Source: an uncultured Bacteroidales bacterium
Lineage (GTDB): Bacteria > Bacteroidota > Bacteroidia > Bacteroidales > UBA932
DNA length: 40,121 nucleotides
NCBI GenBank assembly: GCA_946616285.1
Contig: CAMOIT010000006.1
Coordinates: forward strand, 1 to 40,121
Direction: 5' to 3'
The position numbers and the translations under genes are program-made. Below, piece by piece: positions 18,047-26,835 of this stretch. Numbering within the stretch: position 1 is the stretch's first letter; each line of letters opens with the position of its first letter. The notes beneath the pieces were generated by a model. The model saw only the letters and a program-made list of their open reading frames with translations. It was not told where the DNA came from and made no database searches.

Positions 18047-18427
18047 TTATTCGTTTAGCTTCCCGTAGTCGTCTTCGTCATAGTCCAGGCCAAGCTCCAC
18101 GCGGGCTTCTTCGGACAGCATGCTGCGGTCCCATACCGGGTCGAAGGTAAGTTCGATGGTGCACTTGGCAACGCCAGGCACTCCTTCCACGTTTTGCTGC
18201 ACTTCGGCAAGGACCTGGTCGGCCATTGGGCAGTTGGGCGCTGTAAAAGTCATGAGTATGGAAACTTCCTGCGCCTTGTTTATGGTGAGCTCATAGATTA
18301 GCCCGAGGTCGTAGATATTCACCGGAATCTCCGGATCGTACACCTCTTTAAGGGCCGATATAACCGCTGTGTACAAAGGCTGCAAAGCCTTCACGTCCTC
18401 TGCTGTAAGTACTTCTTTATCTATCAT
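18047..18427 (-). CDS. DUF59/MIP18 family metal-sulfur cluster assembly factor (SufT-like)
   Basis: LKEVYDPEIPVNIYDLGLIYELTI, MTFTAPNCPMADQVLAEV, ELTFDPVWDRSMLSEEARVELG; adjacent to sufE/sufS. Confidence 0.9.
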   Translation of the reverse strand: MIDKEVLTAEDVKALQPLYTAVISALKEVYDPEIPVNIYDLGLIYELTINKAQEVSILMTFTAPNCPMADQVLAEVQQNVEGVPGVAKCTIELTFDPVWDRSMLSEEARVELGLDYDEDDYGKLNE

Positions 18428-18435
18428 ATACTCTA

Positions 18436-18500
18436 TTTATGAGATACCCGATCAAGTCGGGTATGACGTTTCGTCATTGCCGGCTTTGACCGGCAATCTC
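18436..18500. repeat. BIME-like pair of inverted REP units
   Basis: TGAGATACCCGATCAAGTCGGGTATGACG then CGTCATTGCCGGCTTTGACCGGCAATCTCC; each has its own stem and they are oppositely oriented. Confidence 0.7.
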
Positions 18501-18887
18501 CTTCATTCTTTCAATCATAGAAACCAGACCGTTGGCGCGGGTGGGGGAAAGGTTCTCCTTTAGGCCTATCTGTTCCACGAAGCCGAAGTCATCGGTAGCG
18601 ATTTCTTCGGCCGTGCGGCCCGAATAAACGCTGATAAGGAGCGATATTATGCCCTTGGTTATGATGGCGTCGCTGTCGGCGGTGAAATAAAGCCTGCCGT
18701 CTTTCCTTTCCGTATCAAGCCAAACACGTGACTGACAGCCTTTTATGAGGCGGTCTTCAGTCTTCTTTTCATCCGGTAGAGCATCCAGTGACTTGCCCAG
18801 TTCAATGAGGTATTCGTACTTATCCAGCCACTCGTCGTACATGGAGAAATCCTCTATTATCTCCTGCTTCTTTTCTTCCAGTGTCAT
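18474..18887 (-). CDS. sufE: SufE family cysteine desulfuration protein
   Basis: LIELGKSLDALP, LIKGCQSRVWLDTE, LSPTRANGLVSMIERMK. Confidence 0.93.
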   Translation of the reverse strand: MTLEEKKQEIIEDFSMYDEWLDKYEYLIELGKSLDALPDEKKTEDRLIKGCQSRVWLDTERKDGRLYFTADSDAIITKGIISLLISVYSGRTAEEIATDDFGFVEQIGLKENLSPTRANGLVSMIERMKEIAGQSRQ

Positions 18888-20104
18888 ATCAGCATGTCTA
18901 TTGCCCTGTTAAGGCTCTTTATGAAATATTCGGCTTCTTCGAGAGTATTGTATGGCGCGAAGGAGGCCCTTAAGAGGCCTGTTACGCCAAGGCGGTCCAT
19001 AAGAGGCTCGGCACACATCTGGCCGGAGCGTAAAGCAATGCCCATCTTATCCATTATAAGAGCAAGGTCCTCGTGATGAGCACCTTCAACAGCAACTGAG
19101 AAGAGAGGAATCTTACTTGCACGGTCTCTGCCGAAAAGATGTATCCTGGGATTTTCAGTGAGAGCCGAATATACGTAATTCAGGATGCTCTCCTGTTCCT
19201 TAAGTACCTGATTATCAGCCAAGCAGGCCTTTGCAAAGTCTATGGCGGGAACAAGTGTGGGCTGGGAATTGAAATTCTGGGTGCCGGCCTCGAATTTGCC
19301 GGGAGCCTTGGCGTAGGTAGTTCCGCTGAAACTGACGGATTCAATCATCTCTCCCCCGCCCATGTACGGAGGCAACTTGTCCAGCCACTCCTTTTTGCCA
19401 TAAAGCACACCGGTTCCGGTGGCGGCATAAAGCTTATGACCGGAGAAGGCGTAAAAGTCGCAGTCAAGTTCCTGGACATCCACTTTACAATGGACAACGC
19501 CCTGGGCACCGTCGACTAGCACGGGAACGCCATGATTATGGCTGATTCTAACGATTTCACGCACAGGGTTTACAAGGCCTAACACATTGGAAATGTGCGA
19601 TATAGCTACAATTTTAGTACGTTCAGAAATCAAATTTTCCAAACACTCGGCCTGCAGTACACCATTTTCGTCAATATCAAGGACTTTGATGACGGCATTT
19701 TTCCTTTGAGCCACCATCTGCCAGGGTACAATGTTGGAATGATGTTCGGCGACTGAGACTATAATCTCGTCTCCTTCTCCGATGAAAGCTTCGCCGAAAG
19801 AGAAAGCGGCAAGGTTGATTGACGCGGTTGCTCCAGAAGTGAATATTATCTCTTCCCTGCTTTCTGCGTTAAGGAAATCTGCAACTTTTGTCCGTGCGTC
19901 TTCGTACGCGTCGGTAGCCTTGGCGGCTAGGCTGTGCACCGCCCTATGGATATTGGCATTAGCACCAAGAGTAAGTTCTTTCCAGCAATCAACTACAGAA
20001 AGAGGCCTCTGGGCACTGGCGGCATTGTCCAGGTACACAAGAGGTTTTCCGTACACTTTAGTGTCCAGAACAGGAAACTGATCTCTGACCGACTTAATGC
20101 TCAT
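18884..20104 (-). CDS. sufS: SufS family cysteine desulfurase (start placed at the internal Met MSIKSVRDQFP)
   Basis: YLDNAASAQRP, AEHHSNIVPWQ, DGAQGVVH, FSGHKLYAATGTGVLYG, LRSGQMCAEPLMDRLG. Confidence 0.93.
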   Translation of the reverse strand: MSIKSVRDQFPVLDTKVYGKPLVYLDNAASAQRPLSVVDCWKELTLGANANIHRAVHSLAAKATDAYEDARTKVADFLNAESREEIIFTSGATASINLAAFSFGEAFIGEGDEIIVSVAEHHSNIVPWQMVAQRKNAVIKVLDIDENGVLQAECLENLISERTKIVAISHISNVLGLVNPVREIVRISHNHGVPVLVDGAQGVVHCKVDVQELDCDFYAFSGHKLYAATGTGVLYGKKEWLDKLPPYMGGGEMIESVSFSGTTYAKAPGKFEAGTQNFNSQPTLVPAIDFAKACLADNQVLKEQESILNYVYSALTENPRIHLFGRDRASKIPLFSVAVEGAHHEDLALIMDKMGIALRSGQMCAEPLMDRLGVTGLLRASFAPYNTLEEAEYFIKSLNRAIDMLI

Positions 20105-20124
20105 TTCCGGGTTGGATAAGTGTG

Positions 20125-20142
20125 CAAATTTACATAAATTTG
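20125..20142. promoter_or_regulatory. Back-to-back divergent -7 elements (CAAATTTA-CA-TAAATTTG) between sufS and ruvA
   Basis: TAAATTTG on both strands; plus-strand TTG at 20112-20114 with N20 spacing. Confidence 0.5.
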
Positions 20143-20146
20143 CGAT

Positions 20147-20734
20147 ATGATTGAATATATTAAAGGACAAATCGTAGAGCTGACCCCCACGGAGCTCATT
20201 CTGGACAATGCCGGTATCGGCTACAGCATACTTATCTCACTTCAAACCTACGAGGCCTTCCAGAACAGGAAGGACGCCACGGCGTACATTCACCACTACA
20301 TCAGGGAAGACGAAGAGCTCTACTACGGCTTCGCCACAAAGGACGAAAGGGAACTCTTCAGGCTTCTGATCGGTGTAAGCGGCATTGGTGTCGCTTCTGC
20401 TCGCATGATGCTGTCCACTCTAACATCGGAAGAGATCCGTCAGGCCATCCTTTCCGAGGATATCCACAGAATTAAAAGCGTGAAGGGAATCGGCCTCAAG
20501 AGCGCCCAGAGACTGGTCCTGGAACTCAAGGACAAGATTGTGAAAGGTGCCGGAACGGCCGACACTCCCCTATTCCAGTCCGACAATTCCGCCCTGGTGG
20601 ACGAGGCCACAACCGCCCTTGTAATGCTTGGATTCTCCAAGGCCAACATTTCCAAGGTCATGCCAGCCATCCTCAAAGACAATACTAACGCCAAGGTAGA
20701 GGACATAATAAAAGCCGCCCTGAAGCGGCTGTAA
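20147..20734 (+). CDS. ruvA: Holliday junction branch migration protein RuvA
   Basis: MIEYIKGQIVELTPTELILDNAGIGY, GVSGIGVASARMML, SVKGIGLKSAQRLVLELKDK. Confidence 0.96.
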   Translation: MIEYIKGQIVELTPTELILDNAGIGYSILISLQTYEAFQNRKDATAYIHHYIREDEELYYGFATKDERELFRLLIGVSGIGVASARMMLSTLTSEEIRQAILSEDIHRIKSVKGIGLKSAQRLVLELKDKIVKGAGTADTPLFQSDNSALVDEATTALVMLGFSKANISKVMPAILKDNTNAKVEDIIKAALKRL

Positions 20735-20750
20735 TGTTCCACGTGGAACG
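20735..20750. promoter_or_regulatory. parS-like palindrome TGTTCCACGTGGAACG
   Basis: 14-bp perfect palindrome GTTCCACGTGGAAC, close to consensus TGTTTCACGTGAAACA. Confidence 0.6.
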
Positions 20751-20751
20751 T

Positions 20752-22614
20752 TTATCGTCCAAAATAGACCAGCAGCACGGAAATATCCGCAGGAGACACT
20801 CCTGAAATTCTTGAAGCCTGAGCGATGGTCTCGGGCTTATATCTTTTAAGCTTCTGTCTGCACTCTATTGTGAGGCCGTTGAGCGAGTCAAAATCGAAAT
20901 CTGCGGGGATACGGATATACTCAAGCCTCTCATTCTTCTGTGCCTGTAGTTTTTCTCTCTCTATATATCCTGCATACTTGATAGCAACTTCAACAGAAGT
21001 AATGGCATCGGAAGAGAATGCCGTTCCACGTGGAACAATTTTTAAAATTTCGGACAACGATATCTCGGGACGCGAAACAAGTTCAGATAAGTGCTTAGAC
21101 TCAGTTAAAGAAGTAGAGCCAACAGACTCAAGATAATCATTTACGACATCTGCACGCATCTTTTGTCTTTCGCAAAGGCGTGATAATTCCTCAACTTCTT
21201 CCTGCTTTTTCATCATGGCAGAATAGCGTTCTTCAGAAGCAAGACCAATTTCGTGGGACAGTCCGGTAAGCCTGAAATCAGCGTTGTCCTGGCGAAGCAG
21301 GATACGATATTCGGCCCTGGAAGTGAACATACGGTAAGGCTCGTCTACACCTTTATTAATAAGGTCGTCAATTAGCACACCAATGTAAGCTTGGTCTCGC
21401 CTAAGGACTAGTGACTCCTTCTCATTAATCCACTGATGAGCATTAATTCCGGCTACAATCCCCTGTGCTGCGGCCTCTTCGTAACCGGTTGTACCATTAA
21501 CCTGACCAGCCATAAACAGGTTTTCTACTATCTTGGAGCGGAGGGAATAATGAAGATACTGAGGGTCGAAATAGTCATATTCAACAGCATAAGCAGGCTT
21601 GAAAACAACAGCATCTTCAAGCCCTTCTATGGCATGCAGGGCCTCCAGTTGGACTTCCAAAGGGAGAGAAGAAGAAAAACCCTGAAGATAATACTCAGGA
21701 GATGTTCTCCCCTCGGGCTCCAGGAAAAGCTGATGAGAATCTTTATCGGCAAAAGTCCTAAGCTTATCTTCGATACTGGGACAATACCTCGGGCCTTTAC
21801 CATGAATCATGCCGGTGAAGAGAGGAGAACGGTCAAAACCAGTACGCAGAATATCATGAACTCTCTCATTGGTATGAAGAAGATAGCAATTCATCTGCTC
21901 TCCCCCGCCCTGAACTGCTGATGGAACATTCAGGAAAGAAAACCTCTCCGGGTTCGCATCGCCTTCCTGCTTTTGAAGCTTTGAAGTATCAACAGATCGG
22001 AAATCAATTCTTGGAGGTGTGCCTGTCTTCATACGGGCTGTAGGAATTCCCATAGAAGCCAGCTGATCGGAGATACCATAAGATGCCTTCTCCCCTATTC
22101 GTCCTCCTTCGAAAGAATGCTGACCGATAAACATACGACCGTTAAGGAAGGTGCCGGCGGTCAAAATAAAGGCTTTAGAATAAAAAATTGCACCTGTAAT
22201 TGTACAGACAGCCGCAATTTTTGAATTCTCAAAGAGAAAATTTGCTGCAAAATCAGCGTAAATACTTAATTTAGAGTTACTTAAGAGCGTTTTGAGCCAT
22301 GTTTGGGAAAAGAGCTGTTTATCGCACTGGGCACGGGGGCTCCACATAGCAGGGCCCTTTGAACGGTTGAGCATCCTGAACTGCAGAGTAGCCGCATCAG
22401 TAACGAGTCCAGAATAACCTCCAAGAGCATCTATCTCCCTGACAATCTGGCCTTTAGCGATACCGCCGACTGCTGGATTGCAACTCATCTTAGCAAGACC
22501 GGTTAAATCAGGTGTAAGCAAAAGAACCGATGAGCCCATGTTTGCGGCCGCCATGGCAGCTTCGCATCCGGCATGCCCCCCCCCTATAACTATGACATCA
22601 AAGTGGTTGTTCAT
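20752..22614 (-). CDS. mnmG: tRNA uridine-5-carboxymethylaminomethyl(34) synthesis enzyme MnmG
   Basis: [64 protein letters not shown]. Confidence 0.97.
   Translation of the reverse strand: MNNHFDVIVIGGGHAGCEAAMAAANMGSSVLLLTPDLTGLAKMSCNPAVGGIAKGQIVREIDALGGYSGLVTDAATLQFRMLNRSKGPAMWSPRAQCDKQLFSQTWLKTLLSNSKLSIYADFAANFLFENSKIAAVCTITGAIFYSKAFILTAGTFLNGRMFIGQHSFEGGRIGEKASYGISDQLASMGIPTARMKTGTPPRIDFRSVDTSKLQKQEGDANPERFSFLNVPSAVQGGGEQMNCYLLHTNERVHDILRTGFDRSPLFTGMIHGKGPRYCPSIEDKLRTFADKDSHQLFLEPEGRTSPEYYLQGFSSSLPLEVQLEALHAIEGLEDAVVFKPAYAVEYDYFDPQYLHYSLRSKIVENLFMAGQVNGTTGYEEAAAQGIVAGINAHQWINEKESLVLRRDQAYIGVLIDDLINKGVDEPYRMFTSRAEYRILLRQDNADFRLTGLSHEIGLASEERYSAMMKKQEEVEELSRLCERQKMRADVVNDYLESVGSTSLTESKHLSELVSRPEISLSEILKIVPRGTAFSSDAITSVEVAIKYAGYIEREKLQAQKNERLEYIRIPADFDFDSLNGLTIECRQKLKRYKPETIAQASRISGVSPADISVLLVYFGR
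21022..21037. promoter_or_regulatory. Second parS-like palindrome CGTTCCACGTGGAACA inside mnmG
   Basis: Same 14-bp core GTTCCACGTGGAAC, 287 bp from the first. Confidence 0.6.
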
Positions 22615-23030
22615 ACTTTGTCCCGGAGAGAAAGGTAATAATTCTCCTTGGAGCGCATCACAGCTATATCTTCATCACTATGGTCATCGTATCCGATAAG
22701 GTGAAGCAAGCCATGGACTATTACCCGGTTAAGCTCATCTGCAAACTCTGTCCCGTAGAAAGAAGCGTTCTCGCGTACCGAATCGATACTGATGAAAAGA
22801 TCGCCCGAAAGGGTGTCCCCTTCACAGTAATCGAATGTGATAATGTCAGTATAATAATCGTGCTGGAGATATTTTATATTGACATCCAAAATATAATTGT
22901 CGGAACAGAATATGACAGAGATGTCCCCGAGGCGCTTTGCTTCGCTCCCGGCAACGAATTTAAGCCAGCGCGAAGTAAGGCGCTTTTCCTTGAAAGGAAA
23001 AACGATATCTTCAGTAAAAAAAGAGACCAT
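22611..23030 (-). CDS. ybeY: Endoribonuclease YbeY (start placed at [11 protein letters not shown])
   Basis: [36 protein letters not shown] (HGxLHLxGYDH-like). Confidence 0.93.
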   Translation of the reverse strand: MVSFFTEDIVFPFKEKRLTSRWLKFVAGSEAKRLGDISVIFCSDNYILDVNIKYLQHDYYTDIITFDYCEGDTLSGDLFISIDSVRENASFYGTEFADELNRVIVHGLLHLIGYDDHSDEDIAVMRSKENYYLSLRDKV

Positions 23031-23031
23031 T

Positions 23032-23334
23032 TTATTCGAACTCGAAAATTGAAATGAAGCCGGTGAGTTCCAGAACATCGTGGACCATTTCATTCACATT
23101 CTTCAGAACAACGCGGGAGCCCGATGCCTTTGCCTTTTTAAGAATGGCGAGGAAAAGGCGAAGACCGCTGGAAGCAATGTAGTCCATCTTCGTGCAGTCA
23201 ATCACAATATCTTTTCCGGCACTTTCCATAAGGGGCTGCAGGTCTTTTTCGGCTGCAGGAGCCGCGGCGGTGTCCAGATCTCCGCAAAGGGTCGCAACAA
23301 TCTTACCGTCGATTTCCTGAATTGAAGTTGTCAT
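23032..23334 (-). CDS. STAS-domain anti-anti-sigma factor
   Basis: DIVIDCTKMDYIASSGLRLFLAILKKAKA; 4-bp overlap with the SpoIIE gene. Confidence 0.9.
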   Translation of the reverse strand: MTTSIQEIDGKIVATLCGDLDTAAAPAAEKDLQPLMESAGKDIVIDCTKMDYIASSGLRLFLAILKKAKASGSRVVLKNVNEMVHDVLELTGFISIFEFE

Positions 23335-25442
23335 ACTATAGTTTTTGTTAAAGTGAATATATTCTTATCTTTTCTGCGGCTATAGGAAACGCTGTCCATC
23401 AGTTTCTTCGTAAGATGAACACCCAAACCTCCGATGGGCCGGTTCTGGGCATCAAGAGTAGTGTCGGCCGCCAGAACTGCCGTAGGGTCGAAGGGAACGC
23501 CGCAGTCAATTATAGTAAAGCGAACCTCTCGATGGTTACTGTCGGCATTGATGGTAACAGTACCGGCCTCATCGTCGGGGTATGCATAATTCATCACGTT
23601 AACCACCGCTTCCTCCACCGCAAGACGAATCTCTGCCTGGAGCCTGTGATCCAGCTGAAGTTTCTCGCAGAATGTCTTTATAAAGTTCCCAAGCAGAGTA
23701 ACATCAGCTGTATCGGTGGTAAGGGTAATAGTGTCACGCAGACAATCTCCGGCGTCGAACTTGAACAGCAGCATGGCCAGATCGTCGCTTTGAGGTGCTT
23801 CACCTGCAAAATGGTGAGCAGCCCTGCTCAAGGTTTCAACAATCGTGCGGGGAGTAGAATCAGGTGACGAAATGCAGGTCCTGAGCGTATGCTCAACCCT
23901 GTCACGCCCAAATTCCTTTCGCTGCAAATTCTTAGCCTCGGTAAGGCCGTCTGTATAGAGGAAAAGGCCGGAGCCGGGGGTGAGGGTGAAAGTCTCCTCG
24001 GGGAACTGCATGTCAGGGAAAACGCCAAGCGGAAGGTTGGACTTCAGGGGCACCATTGAGGCCCCTGACGAGCTTAGCAGGAAGGGTTTGTCGTGGCCGG
24101 CATTGGCAATGCGGAGCTCGCCCGTATACAGGTCCAGGCATCCAGCCTGGAAAGTAACGAACATGCTGCTGTAATTCCCTCGGCAAATCTGGTCGTTGAG
24201 TATGAACAACACTTTGGACATGTCGTCATATCTCATGGACGTAACACGGAAAAGCGAATGAGCCATCGACATGAGCATGGCGGCGGGGACGCCTTTCCCG
24301 CTTACGTCTCCCATGCAGAAAAGGAGTTTACCATCCCTGATATAAAAGTCAAACAGGTCTCCACCTACCTCAAGGGCCGGTTCCAGAGAGCCATGAATGA
24401 AAGGCGGGAACTTGTCCGGAATCATTTCCTGCTGGATTTCTCTGGCAACCGAAAGTTCGCCGCTGATGCGCGCCTGTTCGGCCGTTGTGTCACGCAGCTT
24501 CTTTTCGTTGCGGGCAAAACGCTCGATCATGAAAAAGAGAATCAGAAGACCCAGCAAAACCAGCACCATCTGCTGATTGCGCATTTTACGCATTGGAGCC
24601 ATGACTACATCCATGTGGTATACATGAACAACCTGCCAGAAAGGGTCCCTATCCATAACGATGGAGCGAAGGGTCAGGCGCTTGTCGGCCGAGACGCTGC
24701 GTCCTTCGGAAATCATTTGCATAGCCGAATTGACTTCCTCTGGAGAAGTTTTGTCAGAGGGGGGGGCTGCGACCAGTTTACCATCTTGTGCAAGCAGCAT
24801 GAGAAATGAATGTTTCTGCCGCTGAGGGGTGTTCAGGGTGTCTCCCAGCCAGGAAACATCCATGTCCAGGCCACACACTCCGGCCAGTTCTCCGGATTCG
24901 TCAAAAACCGGACAGGAGTAGGTGATAAGGGTTGACGTCTTGTTCTCCGATTCATAAACATAAGGGTCCGACCAGCTTGGGGTACGTGTTTCCACAACTT
25001 TCCGGTAGGCAGGATTATCGAAATAATTATGCTGCGGGCTTCCAAGTTGCTCATAAACATAACCATCCCCTTTTTTGTAGACATAAGGCTCATAGTAAAG
25101 CCCTTTGGAAGAGTAGTAATCGGGTTCGAAGGAAAGGCAGCCGCCTACTATGTTCGGATTGTCGTCTATGGTGTACTGCAGAGCAAGATATACGTCGTCC
25201 GGTCGCTTCAGGCTATGACGCAAATCATGCAAGTTCTCACGCATGGTGGTTTCCGTAATTTCCAGCAGATGAGCCACTTTATCGGCCGTAGCACCCATGG
25301 CAATGCGCGAGCGGGTGGTCATGCCTTGATCCATTATGCGACGGATTCTCTGATATTGTATAATGGAGATGACCTCCACCAGAATGGCGGCGATAACAAC
25401 AATCCCAACGCGGGAAAGCCAGGATTTCTGCGTAATTTTCAT
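23331..25442 (-). CDS. Cache-type sensor, SpoIIE PP2C phosphatase and C-terminal RsbW-like HATPase fusion
   Basis: Two TMs flanking an extracytoplasmic domain; EVGGDLFDFY, MGDVSGKGVPAAMLMS, FLYTDGLTEA; C-terminal LAVEEAVVNVMNYAYP and GGLGVHLTKKLMD. Confidence 0.9.
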   Translation of the reverse strand: MKITQKSWLSRVGIVVIAAILVEVISIIQYQRIRRIMDQGMTTRSRIAMGATADKVAHLLEITETTMRENLHDLRHSLKRPDDVYLALQYTIDDNPNIVGGCLSFEPDYYSSKGLYYEPYVYKKGDGYVYEQLGSPQHNYFDNPAYRKVVETRTPSWSDPYVYESENKTSTLITYSCPVFDESGELAGVCGLDMDVSWLGDTLNTPQRQKHSFLMLLAQDGKLVAAPPSDKTSPEEVNSAMQMISEGRSVSADKRLTLRSIVMDRDPFWQVVHVYHMDVVMAPMRKMRNQQMVLVLLGLLILFFMIERFARNEKKLRDTTAEQARISGELSVAREIQQEMIPDKFPPFIHGSLEPALEVGGDLFDFYIRDGKLLFCMGDVSGKGVPAAMLMSMAHSLFRVTSMRYDDMSKVLFILNDQICRGNYSSMFVTFQAGCLDLYTGELRIANAGHDKPFLLSSSGASMVPLKSNLPLGVFPDMQFPEETFTLTPGSGLFLYTDGLTEAKNLQRKEFGRDRVEHTLRTCISSPDSTPRTIVETLSRAAHHFAGEAPQSDDLAMLLFKFDAGDCLRDTITLTTDTADVTLLGNFIKTFCEKLQLDHRLQAEIRLAVEEAVVNVMNYAYPDDEAGTVTINADSNHREVRFTIIDCGVPFDPTAVLAADTTLDAQNRPIGGLGVHLTKKLMDSVSYSRRKDKNIFTLTKTIV

Positions 25443-25502
25443 GCTTCAAAGATACATATTTCGGACGAAAATTCTAAATTTGTAAGAATTAAACTACGGA
25501 GA

Positions 25503-26687
25503 ATGAGTGAATTTAAAACCAATAAAGCCGTTTTTGTGGGCGTAATCCTGGAGAAAGGAGGGGAGAGGAAGGTACAGGAATACCTTGAGGAACTTAAATT
25601 TCTGGCCGAAACAGCCGGCGCGGAAGGGGACAAATTCTTCACCCAGCGCCTGGACAGGCCGGACAAGGCAACGTACATCGGCCCGGGAAAACTGGAAGAG
25701 ATAAAGCAGTACTGCCTGGATAACGAGATAGAGTACGTCATTTTCGACGACGAACTCACCGGTATGCAGCAGCGAAACATCGAAAAGGTTATTGCCTGTT
25801 CCGATGTTATCGACCGTACAAGCCTTATACTGGAGATTTTCGCCCAAAGGGCCAAGACATCATACGCCAAGATGCAGGTGGAACTGGCGCATTACAACTA
25901 TATGCTCCCGCGTCTTGCGGGCATGTGGACCCATCTGGAGCGCCAGAGGGGCGGCATGGGCACCCGAGGCGGCATGGGCGAAACCCAGATAGAAATAGAC
26001 CGGCGAATCGTGAAGCAGCGCATATCCAAGCTTAAGGAAGACCTGAAGAAGGTGGATAAACAGATGGCAACGCAGAGGAGCAATAGGGGAGCGCTGGTTC
26101 GCCTGGCCCTTGTCGGATACACAAACGTAGGGAAGAGCACGCTGATGAACCTCCTTGCAAAGTCGGACGTATTTGCCGAAAACAAACTCTTCGCCACTCT
26201 GGATACGACAGTCCGTAAAGTAGTCATCGAAAACGTACCTTTCCTGCTAAGCGACACGGTAGGCTTCATCCGCAAGCTTCCCACCCAGCTGGTGGAAGCT
26301 TTCAAAAGCACCCTGGACGAAGTCCGAGAGGCCGATGTCCTGGTGCACGTGGTTGATATTTCGCACCCCGACTTCGAGGAACAAATGGCAGTAGTGGAAC
26401 AGACATTAAGGGACATAAATGCCTCAAACAAGCCGGTGTACGTGGTTTTCAACAAAGTGGACGCCTACACCTACGAACCCTACGACGAATTCTCACTCAC
26501 ACCCAAACAGCCCATAAACCGTACGCTGGAAGAGCTGAAGAACAGCTGGATTGCAGAGGAAAAGACACCTTGTATATTTATATCCGCGCGCGAGAAGATA
26601 GGGATAGAAAAGCTTCGAAACGACCTTTATAAAATAGTGGCCGAAATCCACGCGGGCCGCTATCCGTTCAACAATTTCCTGTGGTAA
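25503..26687 (+). CDS. hflX: GTPase HflX (start placed at MSEFKTNKAVFVG)
   Basis: ERQRGGMGTRGGMGETQIEIDRR, GYTNVGKSTLMN, DTVGFIRKLPTQLVEAFKSTL, FNKVD. Confidence 0.95.
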   Translation: MSEFKTNKAVFVGVILEKGGERKVQEYLEELKFLAETAGAEGDKFFTQRLDRPDKATYIGPGKLEEIKQYCLDNEIEYVIFDDELTGMQQRNIEKVIACSDVIDRTSLILEIFAQRAKTSYAKMQVELAHYNYMLPRLAGMWTHLERQRGGMGTRGGMGETQIEIDRRIVKQRISKLKEDLKKVDKQMATQRSNRGALVRLALVGYTNVGKSTLMNLLAKSDVFAENKLFATLDTTVRKVVIENVPFLLSDTVGFIRKLPTQLVEAFKSTLDEVREADVLVHVVDISHPDFEEQMAVVEQTLRDINASNKPVYVVFNKVDAYTYEPYDEFSLTPKQPINRTLEELKNSWIAEEKTPCIFISAREKIGIEKLRNDLYKIVAEIHAGRYPFNNFLW

Positions 26688-26835
26688 ATCGGCCCCCCAG
26701 GCCCCCTACATTTGCATTTTTAAAATTATTTTCACAAATTTGCAAGGAATACCCGCTTTTTGGCGGACTATATTTGTTTTACCTACACAAGAAAAAAGGT
26801 AATCAGTATCAATATTTATGTTTAATTAATTTTTC

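Noticed and set aside
20105-20170. N-terminal extension of the SufS ORF
   Set aside because: Overlaps the divergent promoter and ruvA start; homology begins at MSIKSVRDQFP
25029-25502. 158-residue N-terminal extension of the HflX ORF
   Set aside because: Antisense to the SpoIIE gene; conserved HflX sequence begins at MSEFKTNKAVFVG
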